From CAXBCP01 sp047638395 (GTDB lineage Bacteria > Pseudomonadota > Alphaproteobacteria > MPNO01 > UBA830), in assembly GCA_047638395.1 (NCBI GenBank), contig JBLIMV010000003.1:62001-126000 (forward strand): a DNA stretch of 64,000 nucleotides, given 5' to 3'. Below, piece by piece: positions 48,631 to 57,938 of the stretch. Position numbers and translations under genes: made by a program. The notes beneath the pieces were generated by a model. The model was not told the DNA's origin and did no database searches. It saw only the letters and a program-made list of their open reading frames with translations. The stretch's first letter is position 1, and each line of letters starts with the position of its first letter.

Positions 48631-49323
48631 ATGAAGATTAAGTTCCGCTGCGCCCCCGGCCTGATTGACATCCTGCCGCCACCGGTGCCGGCCGGCCGCG
48701 CCCTGCCCGACTGGCTTCGCGGCATGGCGATGACCGAAAACGTCGGCACGTTTGGCGAAGACCGGACGGTCAAACAATGCCCGCCCTTTATCGACGCGAT
48801 GACGGCAGGGTTCGTGATCCCGCTGCCCTGCGATATTCAGATCGACAAAGGACAGTTCAGCTGGGACTGGGCCTATGCCGACTCCCCGCTCGCATTTCAT
48901 TTCGCGAGCCAGGTCGCCAACACGCCGCTGGATATCGACAACGAATCGGTCCTCAAATTCATCAATTTCTGGGCCATCGAAACAGACCCCGGTGTGTCGA
49001 TCCTGTTTACCCACCCGCTGAACCGCCCCGACCTGCCGTTCAACACGCTGACCGGGCTCGTCGATACCGACGGTTTCACGGATTTGCCGGTCCAGTTTCC
49101 AGCACAATGGACTGATCCGGATTTCAGCGGCACGCTGGCAAAGGGAACCCCGGTAGCACACTGCATTCCGGTCCGACGCGAGACATTGTCACTGGAACTG
49201 GATATCGGGGAAATGTCGCCGGAAAACGCCCCAAAAGCGGTCTCGCTCAAAGCGCAGATCGGCGCAACGCCCGGCTATTACAAGGATAATTTCCGCCGAA
49301 CTGCTGACACCGACACCGACTAA
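48631..49323 (+). CDS. conserved hypothetical protein
   Basis: A 230-residue soluble protein with no signal peptide. I do not recognise a named family with certainty. It has a TVKQCPPFIDAMTAGFVIPLP segment near residues 45-65 and FINFWAIETDPGVSILFTHPLNR at about 108-130, both looking conserved. The start lies 30 bases after the tandem DUF427 gene on the same strand, so the two may be co-transcribed. Function unknown. Confidence 0.7.
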   Translation: MKIKFRCAPGLIDILPPPVPAGRALPDWLRGMAMTENVGTFGEDRTVKQCPPFIDAMTAGFVIPLPCDIQIDKGQFSWDWAYADSPLAFHFASQVANTPLDIDNESVLKFINFWAIETDPGVSILFTHPLNRPDLPFNTLTGLVDTDGFTDLPVQFPAQWTDPDFSGTLAKGTPVAHCIPVRRETLSLELDIGEMSPENAPKAVSLKAQIGATPGYYKDNFRRTADTDTD

Positions 49324-49326
49324 ATC

Positions 49327-49725
49327 TTAATTCCGCGCAAGAAATGCCTCAAGCTGTCGCGGGTCCAGAAACAACATCCCGGTGCCAAGCGCCGAAAGGT
49401 TCACGGCGATCTGGCGGATTGTCCGGGGCTCCAGCTGGTAGGCCTGGCGATAAGCGGCAATGGCGTCGTCGAGGCGCTTTGCGGTCTGAAGCGCAAGTCC
49501 AAGGTTGGCAAAAGCCCTGAAATCATCGGGCGCCGCCTTTGCCACATCGTCCAGCAAGGAAATTGCTTCATCCAGTCGACCAAGGCGACGCAGAACGACG
49601 CCGAGCGTCATCCGGGAATCCAGGTCTTCCGGGTTTTGTTCCAACAGGCGCCGGTAAGCAGCCTCGGCGCCGGCAAAATCACCGGCGCGATAAGCATCAA
49701 AGGCTGCCTGAGCGAGATCTGTCAT
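49327..49725 (-). CDS. small TPR protein
   Basis: A 132-residue protein of about three tetratricopeptide repeats: AFDAYRAGDFAGAEAAYRRLL, then LGVVLRRLGRLDEAISLLDD, then LGLALQTAKRLDDAIAAYRQ. It probably mediates protein contact. Its ATG overlaps the stop of the CitE-like gene (ATGA at 49722-49725), so it is the last gene of that operon. Confidence 0.8.
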   Translation of the reverse strand: MTDLAQAAFDAYRAGDFAGAEAAYRRLLEQNPEDLDSRMTLGVVLRRLGRLDEAISLLDDVAKAAPDDFRAFANLGLALQTAKRLDDAIAAYRQAYQLEPRTIRQIAVNLSALGTGMLFLDPRQLEAFLARN

Positions 49726-50588
49726 CCCGTCTTTTCGAGATGATCCGCGATTGCGAGAACCCGCAACATCGACCGGACCACCGGGCGCTCGATCAACTCC
49801 CCATCGACGACGACAAGACCGGTCGTATCCTTCTCGAATTCAGCAAGAATACGGCGCGCACGCTCGACAAGCTCGGCCGACGGCGAAAACACATCGTTTA
49901 TAACCGCGATCTGTTTGGGGTGGATCGCCGCCTTCCCGGTAAAGCCCAGCGCGTCCGACATCTCCGCTTCGTTCTTCAATCCATCCTGATCGTCCAGGCT
50001 GAGCCACGGAACATCGAGCAGATCGAGATCGTATCGCGCCGCCGCATGAACCACGCGCGAGCGCGCATAGAGCAATGTTTCCCAGGTTTTTGCAGACCGC
50101 AGATCCGCCGACATATCAACCGCCCCGAATAACAGGGAATCGATCCGGTCGGACGCGTTGGCAATCTCCATAACGTTCGCGAGACCATCGGTGGATTCGA
50201 TAATCACGTGGAACCGGATATGAGCGCAGCTTCCCTGCAACAGTTCGTCATAGAGCCTGATTTCCTCTGCAGAGCCGGGCTTGGCGAGCATCAGCGCCTT
50301 TGGCGGCACGGCGCAATCCCGCAGCGCCAGAATGTCCTTCAGCCCGTCCGGCGTCGATAGCGGGTTCACCCGCACCATCGTCTCGACATGTGGATGGGTG
50401 TCGTCCGCGAATACTGGCAAGGTCAGCTCGCGTGCCTCCTGCTTGCGCGGCAGGGGGACGGCGTCTTCGATATCGACGCAAACGATATCCGCGCCGCTGT
50501 CCAGGGCCTTCGCGAAAAGGTCGGGGCGGAGGCCAGGCACAAAGAGCAGGCTGCGGCGGGGGCGAATTTGGGTATCGGTCATGATCAT
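49722..50588 (-). CDS. CitE/HpcH-family CoA-ester lyase
   Basis: A 288-residue TIM-barrel lyase of the citrate-lyase-beta/malyl-CoA lyase family. Seen: RSLLFVPGLRPDLFAKAL at the start, the Mg2+-binding VDIEDAV, and FGAVDMSADL with GKAAIHPKQI near the end. These enzymes cleave or form 3-hydroxy-acyl-CoA such as malyl- or methylmalyl-CoA. It is third in an operon with SMP-30, MFS and TPR genes. Exact substrate unknown. Confidence 0.88.
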   Translation of the reverse strand: MIMTDTQIRPRRSLLFVPGLRPDLFAKALDSGADIVCVDIEDAVPLPRKQEARELTLPVFADDTHPHVETMVRVNPLSTPDGLKDILALRDCAVPPKALMLAKPGSAEEIRLYDELLQGSCAHIRFHVIIESTDGLANVMEIANASDRIDSLLFGAVDMSADLRSAKTWETLLYARSRVVHAAARYDLDLLDVPWLSLDDQDGLKNEAEMSDALGFTGKAAIHPKQIAVINDVFSPSAELVERARRILAEFEKDTTGLVVVDGELIERPVVRSMLRVLAIADHLEKTG

Positions 50589-50603
50589 CTCCTGTCTCTT
50601 TCG

Positions 50604-51809
50604 CTACACCAATCCTGCGCGGCGGTCCAGATGGCGCAACATCGGTGCAGTCGAAAACCCCAGCACACAAGCGAATACCGTCAGCCAGGCGCCAGACTGC
50701 CAGCTATCTGTCGCCGCGACCAATGCAGCCATTGCCGGCGGCCCGACAAACTGGCCAATACTGATAACCTGAATAACAAGGCCCATCGTCGTCCCGAAAA
50801 GCGCTGGAGACGGCGCATGTACCTGCGCCCGCGCCAACACGATCGGCGGGATCAATCCGCCGCAAAATGGCAGCGCGAGCGCCAGCGCGTAGCGGAGCTC
50901 GAACGATATGCCATCCTGGTAAAGCCCCGCCGCACAGACGGCCATGCCCGCGTGGGCGATCGCAATCCCGACCCAGGCGGGCATGTTGCGCTTCAGCAAC
51001 CAGCCGCCGGCAAAACACCCGGGCGCATTCATAAAGATCGCAAACCCGATCAGCAGAGATGCCGTGCCGGGTGACAGGCCTTCGCGTTCGATCAAATACG
51101 TCGGCAGGAACGACATCGAAGAAAGATAAACCAGTGAGTACGACCCCATCGCAATTGCAACGACCCATGGCCCTGCACTGGAAACCGTGCACCAGACGTC
51201 CCGCAGACCGACGGGATTATCATTCGGTATCGGCTGGAACCTCTCGCCCCTCAGCAACGACAACAGCCCCAGCAACGCTATTGTCGCGAGAACGCCGTTG
51301 ATGACCCACATTCCGCGCCAGCCGTCGGTCGCAGACATCAGTATGGGCGAGAGTGCCACCATCGAGGCCATGCCAAACGGCATGTAAAACGACCAGACAC
51401 CAAACGCCATGGCGCGATGCCGGTCCGTGACCGCCCGGGTAATCAACGCGGGCCCGGTAGATATGATGGCGATGTATCCAAGGCCCTCGACAATACGGCT
51501 CAATATCAAAGTCTCGACGCCGGGTGCCAGCGCACCGGCAAAACTACCGACCGCAACCAGGGAAATCCCATACAGCAGAATTCGGCGATGACCGAAGCGG
51601 TCACCGGTCAGACCTGCGCCAACGCCGCAAATCGCGCCAATGAGAACGAAGGTCGAAATAATCCAGCCCGCGGTGACCAGACCGATATCCAGGTCGGCGC
51701 GGATTTCAGGCAATGCTCCCGGCAGTTTGCCCAACTGTGCCGCACCGACAGACCCTGCAAACAGGATCAGGAAAATGACGCCCCAGCGGGTCGTGGAAGC
51801 CTGGGTCAA
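50604..51809 (-). CDS. MFS transporter
   Basis: A 401-residue protein of about twelve membrane helices with the MFS-type loop GLTGDRFGHRRIL after TM2. No substrate signature is evident; it belongs broadly to the cyanate/MFS-1 type, with small cytoplasmic loops. It sits between an SMP-30-like and a CitE-like gene on the same strand (18- and 15-base gaps), so it probably imports the compound this operon metabolises. Confidence 0.9.
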   Translation of the reverse strand: MTQASTTRWGVIFLILFAGSVGAAQLGKLPGALPEIRADLDIGLVTAGWIISTFVLIGAICGVGAGLTGDRFGHRRILLYGISLVAVGSFAGALAPGVETLILSRIVEGLGYIAIISTGPALITRAVTDRHRAMAFGVWSFYMPFGMASMVALSPILMSATDGWRGMWVINGVLATIALLGLLSLLRGERFQPIPNDNPVGLRDVWCTVSSAGPWVVAIAMGSYSLVYLSSMSFLPTYLIEREGLSPGTASLLIGFAIFMNAPGCFAGGWLLKRNMPAWVGIAIAHAGMAVCAAGLYQDGISFELRYALALALPFCGGLIPPIVLARAQVHAPSPALFGTTMGLVIQVISIGQFVGPPAMAALVAATDSWQSGAWLTVFACVLGFSTAPMLRHLDRRAGLV

Positions 51810-51827
51810 AAGAAGCCTGCGACGGCG

Positions 51828-52706
51828 CTAGACGCCGAAGACCGGTTCCGGCAGACCTTTAACGCCCGTCTCCACAGCGAACAACGCGCCCGCATCGGGT
51901 TCACGGTCGAAATCCGCCGGCTCGAACTTCGACGAGGCCGTTGTCACATAGAGCGTGGTCAGATCCGGACCGCCAAATGCCGGGCAGGATGTAAGGGATA
52001 CGGGAAAAGAAATTTCGCGTTCGACCTTACCTTCCGGGTCATAGCGTTTGACCTTGCCGCCCCGCATATGCGCAACCCAGACAAATCCTTCAGAATCCAC
52101 CGTGGCGCCGTCGGGAACGCCATCGCCGTCGACAACCTCAAGGAACACCCGGCGATTTTCAATCGTGCCGGCCGCGGCATCGAAATCGTAAGCCCACATG
52201 GTTCGCTTGCGGGAATCGGCGAAATACATAACCGAATTATCGGGACTCCAGCAGAGCGCGTTCGCGATCGTTACCGGTCCCTCCATCTTGTGGACCGAGT
52301 GATCGTGGTCGAAACGATACAGCGAAGCGACCTGGGCATAGCCCGGATCGTCCATGCCGCCACACCAGAAGCGGCCCTGCCGGTCGACCTTGCCGTCATT
52401 CATACGCACAGCGTTCATGCGGCCGTCGCCTTCGGGGTCGGCCAGCTCTTCGAATGAATTGTCTTCGAGGCCGATATAGGCAATGCCCATCCGGGTTCCG
52501 GCGATCAGCCGCCCTTCACCCGCAAGACCGATGGACCCAATCTCTGTCTGAATGCGCCAGTTCTTCACATCACCGCTGGCCGGGTCAAACCGGTAAATCA
52601 TGGGGTTGCGGATATCTACCCAGTACAGGGCCTGTTCCGCGACCGACCAGACGGGCGACTCCCCAAGAATGCAGGATTGTTTAACGGCGATATAAGGTTC
52701 GGACAT
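51828..52706 (-). CDS. SMP-30/gluconolactonase-family protein
   Basis: A 292-residue six-bladed beta-propeller lactonase. The family metal residue is in GESPVWS near E18, with NDGKVDRQGRFWCGG and WSPDNSVMYFADS carrying the other sites. The start at 52706 was chosen because GGAG precedes it; a longer frame would run upstream without family similarity. Such enzymes open sugar or other lactones with a divalent metal. It heads the operon with MFS and CitE-like genes. Confidence 0.86.
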   Translation of the reverse strand: MSEPYIAVKQSCILGESPVWSVAEQALYWVDIRNPMIYRFDPASGDVKNWRIQTEIGSIGLAGEGRLIAGTRMGIAYIGLEDNSFEELADPEGDGRMNAVRMNDGKVDRQGRFWCGGMDDPGYAQVASLYRFDHDHSVHKMEGPVTIANALCWSPDNSVMYFADSRKRTMWAYDFDAAAGTIENRRVFLEVVDGDGVPDGATVDSEGFVWVAHMRGGKVKRYDPEGKVEREISFPVSLTSCPAFGGPDLTTLYVTTASSKFEPADFDREPDAGALFAVETGVKGLPEPVFGV

Positions 52707-52804
52707 TCTTGAACTCCGCAGATAGGCCGACAGTCGGCTGATTACGAAATTAGTAGCATACCCAGGGCGCCCATGCTTCCCCTGCGCCATGGAAAAATGT
52801 GGCG

Positions 52805-53887
52805 TCAGCGCTTCTTCGGCATCTTGCCCTTAAGCCGGAAAACATACCCGATGATTTCGGCGACGGCCTTGAAATGTTCCGGGGGAATTTCCTGATCCAC
52901 CTCGACACCAGCGTATAGCGCACGCGCAATCGGCGGGTTCTCAATAATCGGGATATTGTGTTCCTCCGCGATCTCCCTGATTTTGAGTGCCAGGAAATCC
53001 TGCCCTTTGGCCAGAAGCACAGGCGCATCCATCTCATTGAGCTCGTATTTCAGCGCGACGGCGAAATGGGTTGGGTTGGTGATCACAACGGATGCTTCCG
53101 GCACCGCAGACGTCATGCGCTGACGTGCGCGTTCCTGGCGAATCTGGCGCAACCGCCCCTTGATCATTGGATCGCCTTCGGTCTGCTTGAACTCGTCCTT
53201 AATCTCCTGATGGCTCATGCGCATCTGCTTCATATGCTCGAAGCGCTGATACAGGAAATCGATCACGGCGATGACTGTCACGACGGCGAGCACGCCGACC
53301 AGCAAACGGGAAACGAGCGAATGCAGAATAGCCGCCGCTCCGATCATTTCCATTTTTACGAGTTGTTCCAGCCCCTCGAAGTACGGCAGCACCAGCATCG
53401 TGGCTACGGCGCCGACAATCGTAATCTTGAAAATACCCTTGAGGAACTCGGCCACGGACTTGAAGGAGAAAAGCCGTTTCATACCCGCCAGGGGCGATGC
53501 GCGGTCCAATTTGGGTGTAATGCGCTCGACCGCGACAACCAGACCGCCCTGGACAATGCTGGAGCCAAACGCTGCCGCCAGAAACAAAACGGCGGGGATG
53601 ATCATGATAAAGCCGATCTCGGCAGCCACGTCACCGACAATGGTTGCGAGATTACCCTTTTCGATCGGCATCGCATGCGGCATGGCGAGAAATTTCTGAA
53701 GAACCAGCTTCACATCTGTCGACAGGGACGGCGCCATCAGAGCGACGATGATCGTTGCGGCAAGGATCATAAACCAGTGGCTAACCTCACGGGAGTTTGC
53801 GATCTCACCTTTTTTCCGGGAATCATCGAGCTTCTTTTGTGTCGGCTCTTCTGTTTTTTGTGATTTGTCTGAACTTTGCTCGGCCAT
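52805..53887 (-). CDS. flhB: flagellar type III export switch protein FlhB
   Basis: A 360-residue FlhB with four membrane helices in the N-terminal half and a cytoplasmic export-switch domain. The autocleavage site NPTH is present in VITNPTHFAVAL. The positively charged end (KGKMPKKR) is usual. It ends the flgB-flgC-fliE-fliQ-fliR-flhB strand and starts 10 bases after fliR. FlhB switches export from rod/hook to filament substrates. Confidence 0.96.
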   Translation of the reverse strand: MAEQSSDKSQKTEEPTQKKLDDSRKKGEIANSREVSHWFMILAATIIVALMAPSLSTDVKLVLQKFLAMPHAMPIEKGNLATIVGDVAAEIGFIMIIPAVLFLAAAFGSSIVQGGLVVAVERITPKLDRASPLAGMKRLFSFKSVAEFLKGIFKITIVGAVATMLVLPYFEGLEQLVKMEMIGAAAILHSLVSRLLVGVLAVVTVIAVIDFLYQRFEHMKQMRMSHQEIKDEFKQTEGDPMIKGRLRQIRQERARQRMTSAVPEASVVITNPTHFAVALKYELNEMDAPVLLAKGQDFLALKIREIAEEHNIPIIENPPIARALYAGVEVDQEIPPEHFKAVAEIIGYVFRLKGKMPKKR

Positions 53888-53897
53888 GGGATTCTAG

Positions 53898-54662
53898 CTA
53901 TCCCTGACCGGTGAAGCGCAGCAGATTCTCTTCGAACCGGCCGAGGAACCAGAACATGGACACCGACAGCGTCATCGCCATCACCACGAAGGCGAGTGTT
54001 ATCTGAAGCGACATGGCGATGAAAAACACCTGAACCTGCGGCATCAGACGCCCCAGCAGGCCTAGTCCCGCATAAAAGACTGTGCCGACCACGATGAACG
54101 GTGAGGCCAGTTGGAGGCCCAGCGCGAATGTTTCCGACAGCAGTCGGATCAGCGTCTCCGAAAAGTCGCCAAACGGCAAAGGCGCCCCCGGCTTGAACAA
54201 TGTGTAGCTATCGGCGATCGCCATCAGCATCAGGTGATGCAAATCGCTCACGAACACCATCAAGACACCGACAATGTTGAGAAACGCTGCGATTAGCGCG
54301 CCCTGCTGGGCATTCGACGGATCGAAGAATGTCGCATTCGAGAGACTGGCCTGGAAGCCGATAATGACACCGGCAACGTGCAACGCCGACATCAGCATCC
54401 GCACCAGCCCGCCCATAAAGATGCCGATAATAACTTCGCCGCCGACAAGCATCGCAGCACTCAGCACTGATGACGGCATAGGCGGCAGGTGGACGGAAAC
54501 GACCGGTGTGACGACGAGGGCCAGCGCCAGCGAGAACATAAGCCGGATACGCGGACTGACATAAGATTCAGCAAAGCCGGGCAACAGCATGACCGTCGAA
54601 CCCATGCGCGCAAAAACCAGACCCAACGCGAAAGCGTCGGTCGTCAGGATATCATTCAGCAT
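53898..54662 (-). CDS. fliR: flagellar export gate protein FliR
   Basis: A 254-residue inner-membrane protein with about six helices, the usual FliR size. The start LTTDAFALGLVFARMGSTVMLLPGFAESYVSPRIRL holds the family's RxG and conserved Pro/Gly pattern (given by residues 6-41). With FliP, FliQ and FlhB it forms the export gate of the flagellar type III apparatus. Start 35 bases after fliQ. Confidence 0.95.
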   Translation of the reverse strand: MLNDILTTDAFALGLVFARMGSTVMLLPGFAESYVSPRIRLMFSLALALVVTPVVSVHLPPMPSSVLSAAMLVGGEVIIGIFMGGLVRMLMSALHVAGVIIGFQASLSNATFFDPSNAQQGALIAAFLNIVGVLMVFVSDLHHLMLMAIADSYTLFKPGAPLPFGDFSETLIRLLSETFALGLQLASPFIVVGTVFYAGLGLLGRLMPQVQVFFIAMSLQITLAFVVMAMTLSVSMFWFLGRFEENLLRFTGQG

Positions 54663-54697
54663 GTGATGGGCAGCATGTGGTGATCAGCATTTCGTCG

Positions 54698-54964
54698 TCA
54701 GCCAAGGGCGACGATCTTATCGACGATCTGCTCCATAAAACTGTTCAGCGACGCCAGCATGAACGGCAACAACACGAGCACGGAGACGAAAATCACGATG
54801 ATCTTTGGCACGAATGCCAGCGTCATTTCCTGGATCTGGGTAAGCGCCTGAAACAGCGATACACCCAGACCGATGATCAGGGCGATCAGCATCACAGGCG
54901 CGCCAACCTTGAGCAGCACCCAGATCGCGTCGCGTGAGATTGAAATAACTTCGACTGCGTTCAT
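54698..54964 (-). CDS. fliQ: flagellar export gate protein FliQ
   Basis: An 88-residue protein with two membrane helices. The pattern LKVGAPVMLIALIIGLGVS and FQALTQIQEMTLAFVPK is typical FliQ, part of the FliPQR export channel. Lies between fliE and fliR. Confidence 0.96.
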   Translation of the reverse strand: MNAVEVISISRDAIWVLLKVGAPVMLIALIIGLGVSLFQALTQIQEMTLAFVPKIIVIFVSVLVLLPFMLASLNSFMEQIVDKIVALG

Positions 54965-54997
54965 TATCCCCCCGGATAACCGCGACGTCCGGATCGG

Positions 54998-55312
54998 TCA
55001 GATCGGCATCCGGGCAATTTCCTGATATGCGGCAACGGCCTTGTCGCGGATCGCGACGACGGTCTGCAGCGTAACTTCGGCATTGGTGACCGCGGTGACG
55101 ACATCGGTCAGATCGGCTTTACCGGCGATCGCCTGAGCACTGATGTTTTCGGCCTGCTTGCCGGTATTCATCGCATCGTTGAGTGTCTCACCGACAAATT
55201 GAGAAAACGACTTCCCCGGATCGGACGCGCGCGGTTCCATTCCGGATTCAGCTGGTTTCTGCGCATTGCGCGCATAGGCGGCTGCGGCATTCGCGACGCT
55301 GAACGTGCTCAT
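54998..55312 (-). CDS. fliE: flagellar hook-basal body protein FliE
   Basis: A 104-residue FliE, which joins the MS ring to the proximal rod. The C-terminal half with SFSQFVGETLNDAMNTGKQAE and LQTVVAIRDKAVAAYQEI is characteristic. Lies between flgC and fliQ. Confidence 0.95.
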   Translation of the reverse strand: MSTFSVANAAAAYARNAQKPAESGMEPRASDPGKSFSQFVGETLNDAMNTGKQAENISAQAIAGKADLTDVVTAVTNAEVTLQTVVAIRDKAVAAYQEIARMPI

Positions 55313-55361
55313 GAATCAGTCTCCTTAAGATGGGCGTTAAGAAAAATCACACGACAGTCCG

Positions 55362-55772
55362 TTACTGGCGCAGCATATCGATGGTGCGGGTCAGCATACT
55401 TTTCGACACATTGATGATGCTGAGATTGGCCTCGTAGGACCGCTGTGCTTCCCGCATGTCCATCATCTCAACGAGCGCGTTAACGTTCGGGACCGAGACA
55501 TAGCCATTCTCATCGGCGGCAGGATGCTGCGGATCGAATTTTTGCTCAAAATCGCCTTTGTCCAACAGGATCTTGTCGACCTTGACGCGCTGACCGTCTA
55601 TCGACCGGTCGAGCACGTTTTTAAACGACACCTGCTTGCGCCGGTACGGCTCATCGCCGGGACCGTCGGGCAAGGAATCGGCATTCGCGATATTTTCCGA
55701 GATCACCCGCAGCCGAGTGCCCTGCACACGCATTCCGGCGGTCGAGATCTTGATGGAATTTATCAGATCCAT
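55362..55772 (-). CDS. flgC: flagellar rod protein FlgC
   Basis: A 136-residue proximal-rod protein. N-terminal rod signature SAGM-like (ISTAGMRVQGTRLRVISENIANADS) and the C-terminal MREAQRSYEANL. Start chosen at the ATG giving MDLINSIK, the normal FlgC opening; an upstream ATG seven codons earlier is less likely. Exported through the flagellar apparatus. Confidence 0.95.
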   Translation of the reverse strand: MDLINSIKISTAGMRVQGTRLRVISENIANADSLPDGPGDEPYRRKQVSFKNVLDRSIDGQRVKVDKILLDKGDFEQKFDPQHPAADENGYVSVPNVNALVEMMDMREAQRSYEANLSIINVSKSMLTRTIDMLRQ

Positions 55773-55811
55773 ATCAGTTCGCTCCGTGTCCAAGTTCTGT
55801 CATGTACCGGC

Positions 55812-56219
55812 CTATCTTCCCGGGCGCCCAAGGGCGATTTTGATCATGGCAAGCTGCTTCGAATAAATGTTGCTAGCCAGCCGATGGTTCGCCTGGGTCT
55901 CAGAAACCTTTGTCAGCTGCTCTTCCAGAATGACCGAGTTGCCCCCCGGCGCCGTCTCGTAAACATCTTTTTTACTGTCGTTGCGATATTTCGGGTCTTT
56001 CCGCATCGCCTCGATATGCATCGAACTGGTCTTCTGCAGCGTGGATCGCTTCAACTGGGGCCGAAGCATCTCCTGGAAATTCAGCTGTTTGAGATCTTTC
56101 GGCCCGTAGCCGGGCGTATCCGAGTTGGCAATGTTCTGAGATAGCACCTGTTGGCGCTTGGACAGCCAGTCCATGCGCTTCGACGCCATCTGAAACAGTT
56201 TTAGATTGCTAAGATCCAT
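55812..56219 (-). CDS. flgB: flagellar rod protein FlgB
   Basis: A 135-residue proximal-rod protein with RQQVLSQNIANSDTPGYGPKDL near the N-terminus, the conserved flagellar rod motif. First gene of the flgB-flgC-fliE-fliQ-fliR-flhB operon and divergent from csrA across about 150 bases. Confidence 0.95.
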   Translation of the reverse strand: MDLSNLKLFQMASKRMDWLSKRQQVLSQNIANSDTPGYGPKDLKQLNFQEMLRPQLKRSTLQKTSSMHIEAMRKDPKYRNDSKKDVYETAPGGNSVILEEQLTKVSETQANHRLASNIYSKQLAMIKIALGRPGR

Positions 56220-56297
56220 CGCCCCTCGCCGCTTTCCGGCCTCTGCCCTAAAGAGTAGATAAAACTTTACGGGAATTTGCAGTTTCCCAAGCCTGTG

Positions 56298-56312
56298 TTA
56301 ATAAACTGTAAA
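56298..56312. promoter_or_regulatory. near-match to a CtrA box between flgB and csrA
   Basis: TTAA-N7-TAAA at 56298-56312, one base from the CtrA consensus TTAA-N7-TTAA. It lies in the divergent flgB/csrA promoter. CtrA controls flagellar genes in many alphaproteobacteria, so it is plausible though weak. Confidence 0.3.
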
Positions 56313-56372
56313 GCGGCGGCGGCGCGCGCGTGTACGACGTGCCCAGACGTTACAAGTAGTGACGGAGACGGA

Positions 56373-56609
56373 ATGCTCTACCTAACAAGAAAAGCCGGAG
56401 AATCTGTCGTTATCAACGACGATATCGAGGTCACCGTAGTCGATATCCGGGGACGTTCCGTTAAGCTCGGATTCACCTTTCCACAAGGAGCCTCCGTGCT
56501 GCGGCGGGAACTTTACGAGAAAATTCAGAAAGAAAATCAGGAAGCCGCCCAGGTCAGCGCAGATTTTCTGACCGCTCCGACGGAGGCCCCGAACAAGGCC
56601 GGGGAATAG
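56373..56609 (+). CDS. csrA: carbon storage regulator CsrA
   Basis: A 78-residue RNA-binding regulator. The start MLYLTRKAGESVVINDDIEV is the CsrA core, with the RNA-contact residues L4, R6 and, near the end of the core, RREL. It carries a short acidic C-terminal tail. Start chosen at this ATG (GGAG eight bases before); an open frame continuing upstream is not coding. CsrA binds GGA-containing mRNA leaders and often controls flagellin and motility. Four bases separate it from the next gene. Confidence 0.94.
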   Translation: MLYLTRKAGESVVINDDIEVTVVDIRGRSVKLGFTFPQGASVLRRELYEKIQKENQEAAQVSADFLTAPTEAPNKAGE

Positions 56610-56613
56610 TTCG

Positions 56614-57921
56614 ATGCGGGGAAACGATATTCCCACCCGCACAGTCCGGCGCCCTATCGACAGTCCCAAACGCGTTCAAGGTGACATCTGCGTGGTCGGT
56701 TCCGGCGCCGCCGGACTTTCGGCGGCCCTTGAGGCTGCCCGCGCCGGAAAGCGGGTCATCCTCGTCGAGGCCGCGCAGTCACTCGGCGGTCAGGCGGTCA
56801 ATTCCATTATCGGCACATTTTGCGGCCTGTATTCGAACGGCCCCAACGTTACCCGACAGACCTATGGCGTGGCGGACGACATTCTCCGGGACCTGCATGC
56901 CAGTGGCGCTGCGCGGAACCGTACCGCGCGCAACTCGATCATTGTCCAATATGACGAAATTGCGCTGGCGCGATGGATAGACAAAGCAATGCAGGATGCC
57001 GGCATTACCGTTCTGCTGGGCGCCGTCGTGCGAAACGTCCGCCTTTCGGGTCGCCGCATAACGGCACTGGATATAGCCACGAAGTTCGGTGACGTGTCGG
57101 TTGAGGCCGACGGTTTCGTCGATGCATCGGGCGATGCAACGGTCGCCTGGCACGCGGGGCTTGCCGTTCGCGAGCCAGAAACGTCGATATTCGGCACGCA
57201 GGTCGTACTATTCGAGAATTTCGACGAGGAGGCGGCAAATGCCGTCGACCGCTGGGAAATGCAGGACCGCTTGTCCAAAAGGGCCGATCACTATGGTCTG
57301 ATCCGCAAGGACGGCTTCGTATTCTCCTTTCCGGGACACGGTACAGCGCTGGCCAACATGACCCATGTTGAAACGCCGCTGGATGCGGTGGCCTATGCGG
57401 ACACCGTCTTTGATGGCCGGGACCAGGCCGACCGGTTGCTGCGCTTTCTGCGTGACGAATATCCCGCCGCCTACGGGAATGCCCGCATCCGTATCTACGC
57501 GGCACCCGGTGTACGCCAGACACGTTGGATCACCGGGACATACAGCCTGACCGCGGAGGACGTGCGCTCCGGCCGGGTTTTCGACGACGCCGTTGCCCGC
57601 TGTTCCTGGCCGATCGAACTGCACAACAATGCCGCCGATGCCTACTGGGAAGAACTGGGTGACAATCACGTCCACACTATTCCGCTCGGCAGTCTTTTGC
57701 ATCGTGATGCGGACAATCTTGCGGCCGCCGGAAGATGCATAGATGGCGATACCGTCGGTTTATCGTCCGTGCGTGTTATGGGGCCCTGTATCGCCATGGG
57801 CGCTGCCGCGGCCCACGCCATAACCCTCGCAGGCAGCGGAAGCGTGCATCAGATTGATATCGGCGCGTTGCGGGAAAAGATTTCCGATAATCTCGACAGG
57901 AACGATCCGTACCAGGATTGA
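56614..57921 (+). CDS. FAD-dependent oxidoreductase
   Basis: A 435-residue flavoprotein of the FAD_oxidored (PF12831-like) type. N-terminal dinucleotide motif VVGSGAAGLSAALEAARAG at about residues 27-45 followed by the ribose-binding acid E52, and a C-terminal GSGSVHQIDIG region. No known reaction can be assigned; relatives act on sugars, thiols or organic acids. It starts 4 bases after csrA and is followed by an amidohydrolase gene 17 bases later. Confidence 0.86.
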   Translation: MRGNDIPTRTVRRPIDSPKRVQGDICVVGSGAAGLSAALEAARAGKRVILVEAAQSLGGQAVNSIIGTFCGLYSNGPNVTRQTYGVADDILRDLHASGAARNRTARNSIIVQYDEIALARWIDKAMQDAGITVLLGAVVRNVRLSGRRITALDIATKFGDVSVEADGFVDASGDATVAWHAGLAVREPETSIFGTQVVLFENFDEEAANAVDRWEMQDRLSKRADHYGLIRKDGFVFSFPGHGTALANMTHVETPLDAVAYADTVFDGRDQADRLLRFLRDEYPAAYGNARIRIYAAPGVRQTRWITGTYSLTAEDVRSGRVFDDAVARCSWPIELHNNAADAYWEELGDNHVHTIPLGSLLHRDADNLAAAGRCIDGDTVGLSSVRVMGPCIAMGAAAAHAITLAGSGSVHQIDIGALREKISDNLDRNDPYQD

Positions 57922-57938
57922 ATTGGGAGGACGCTCGA

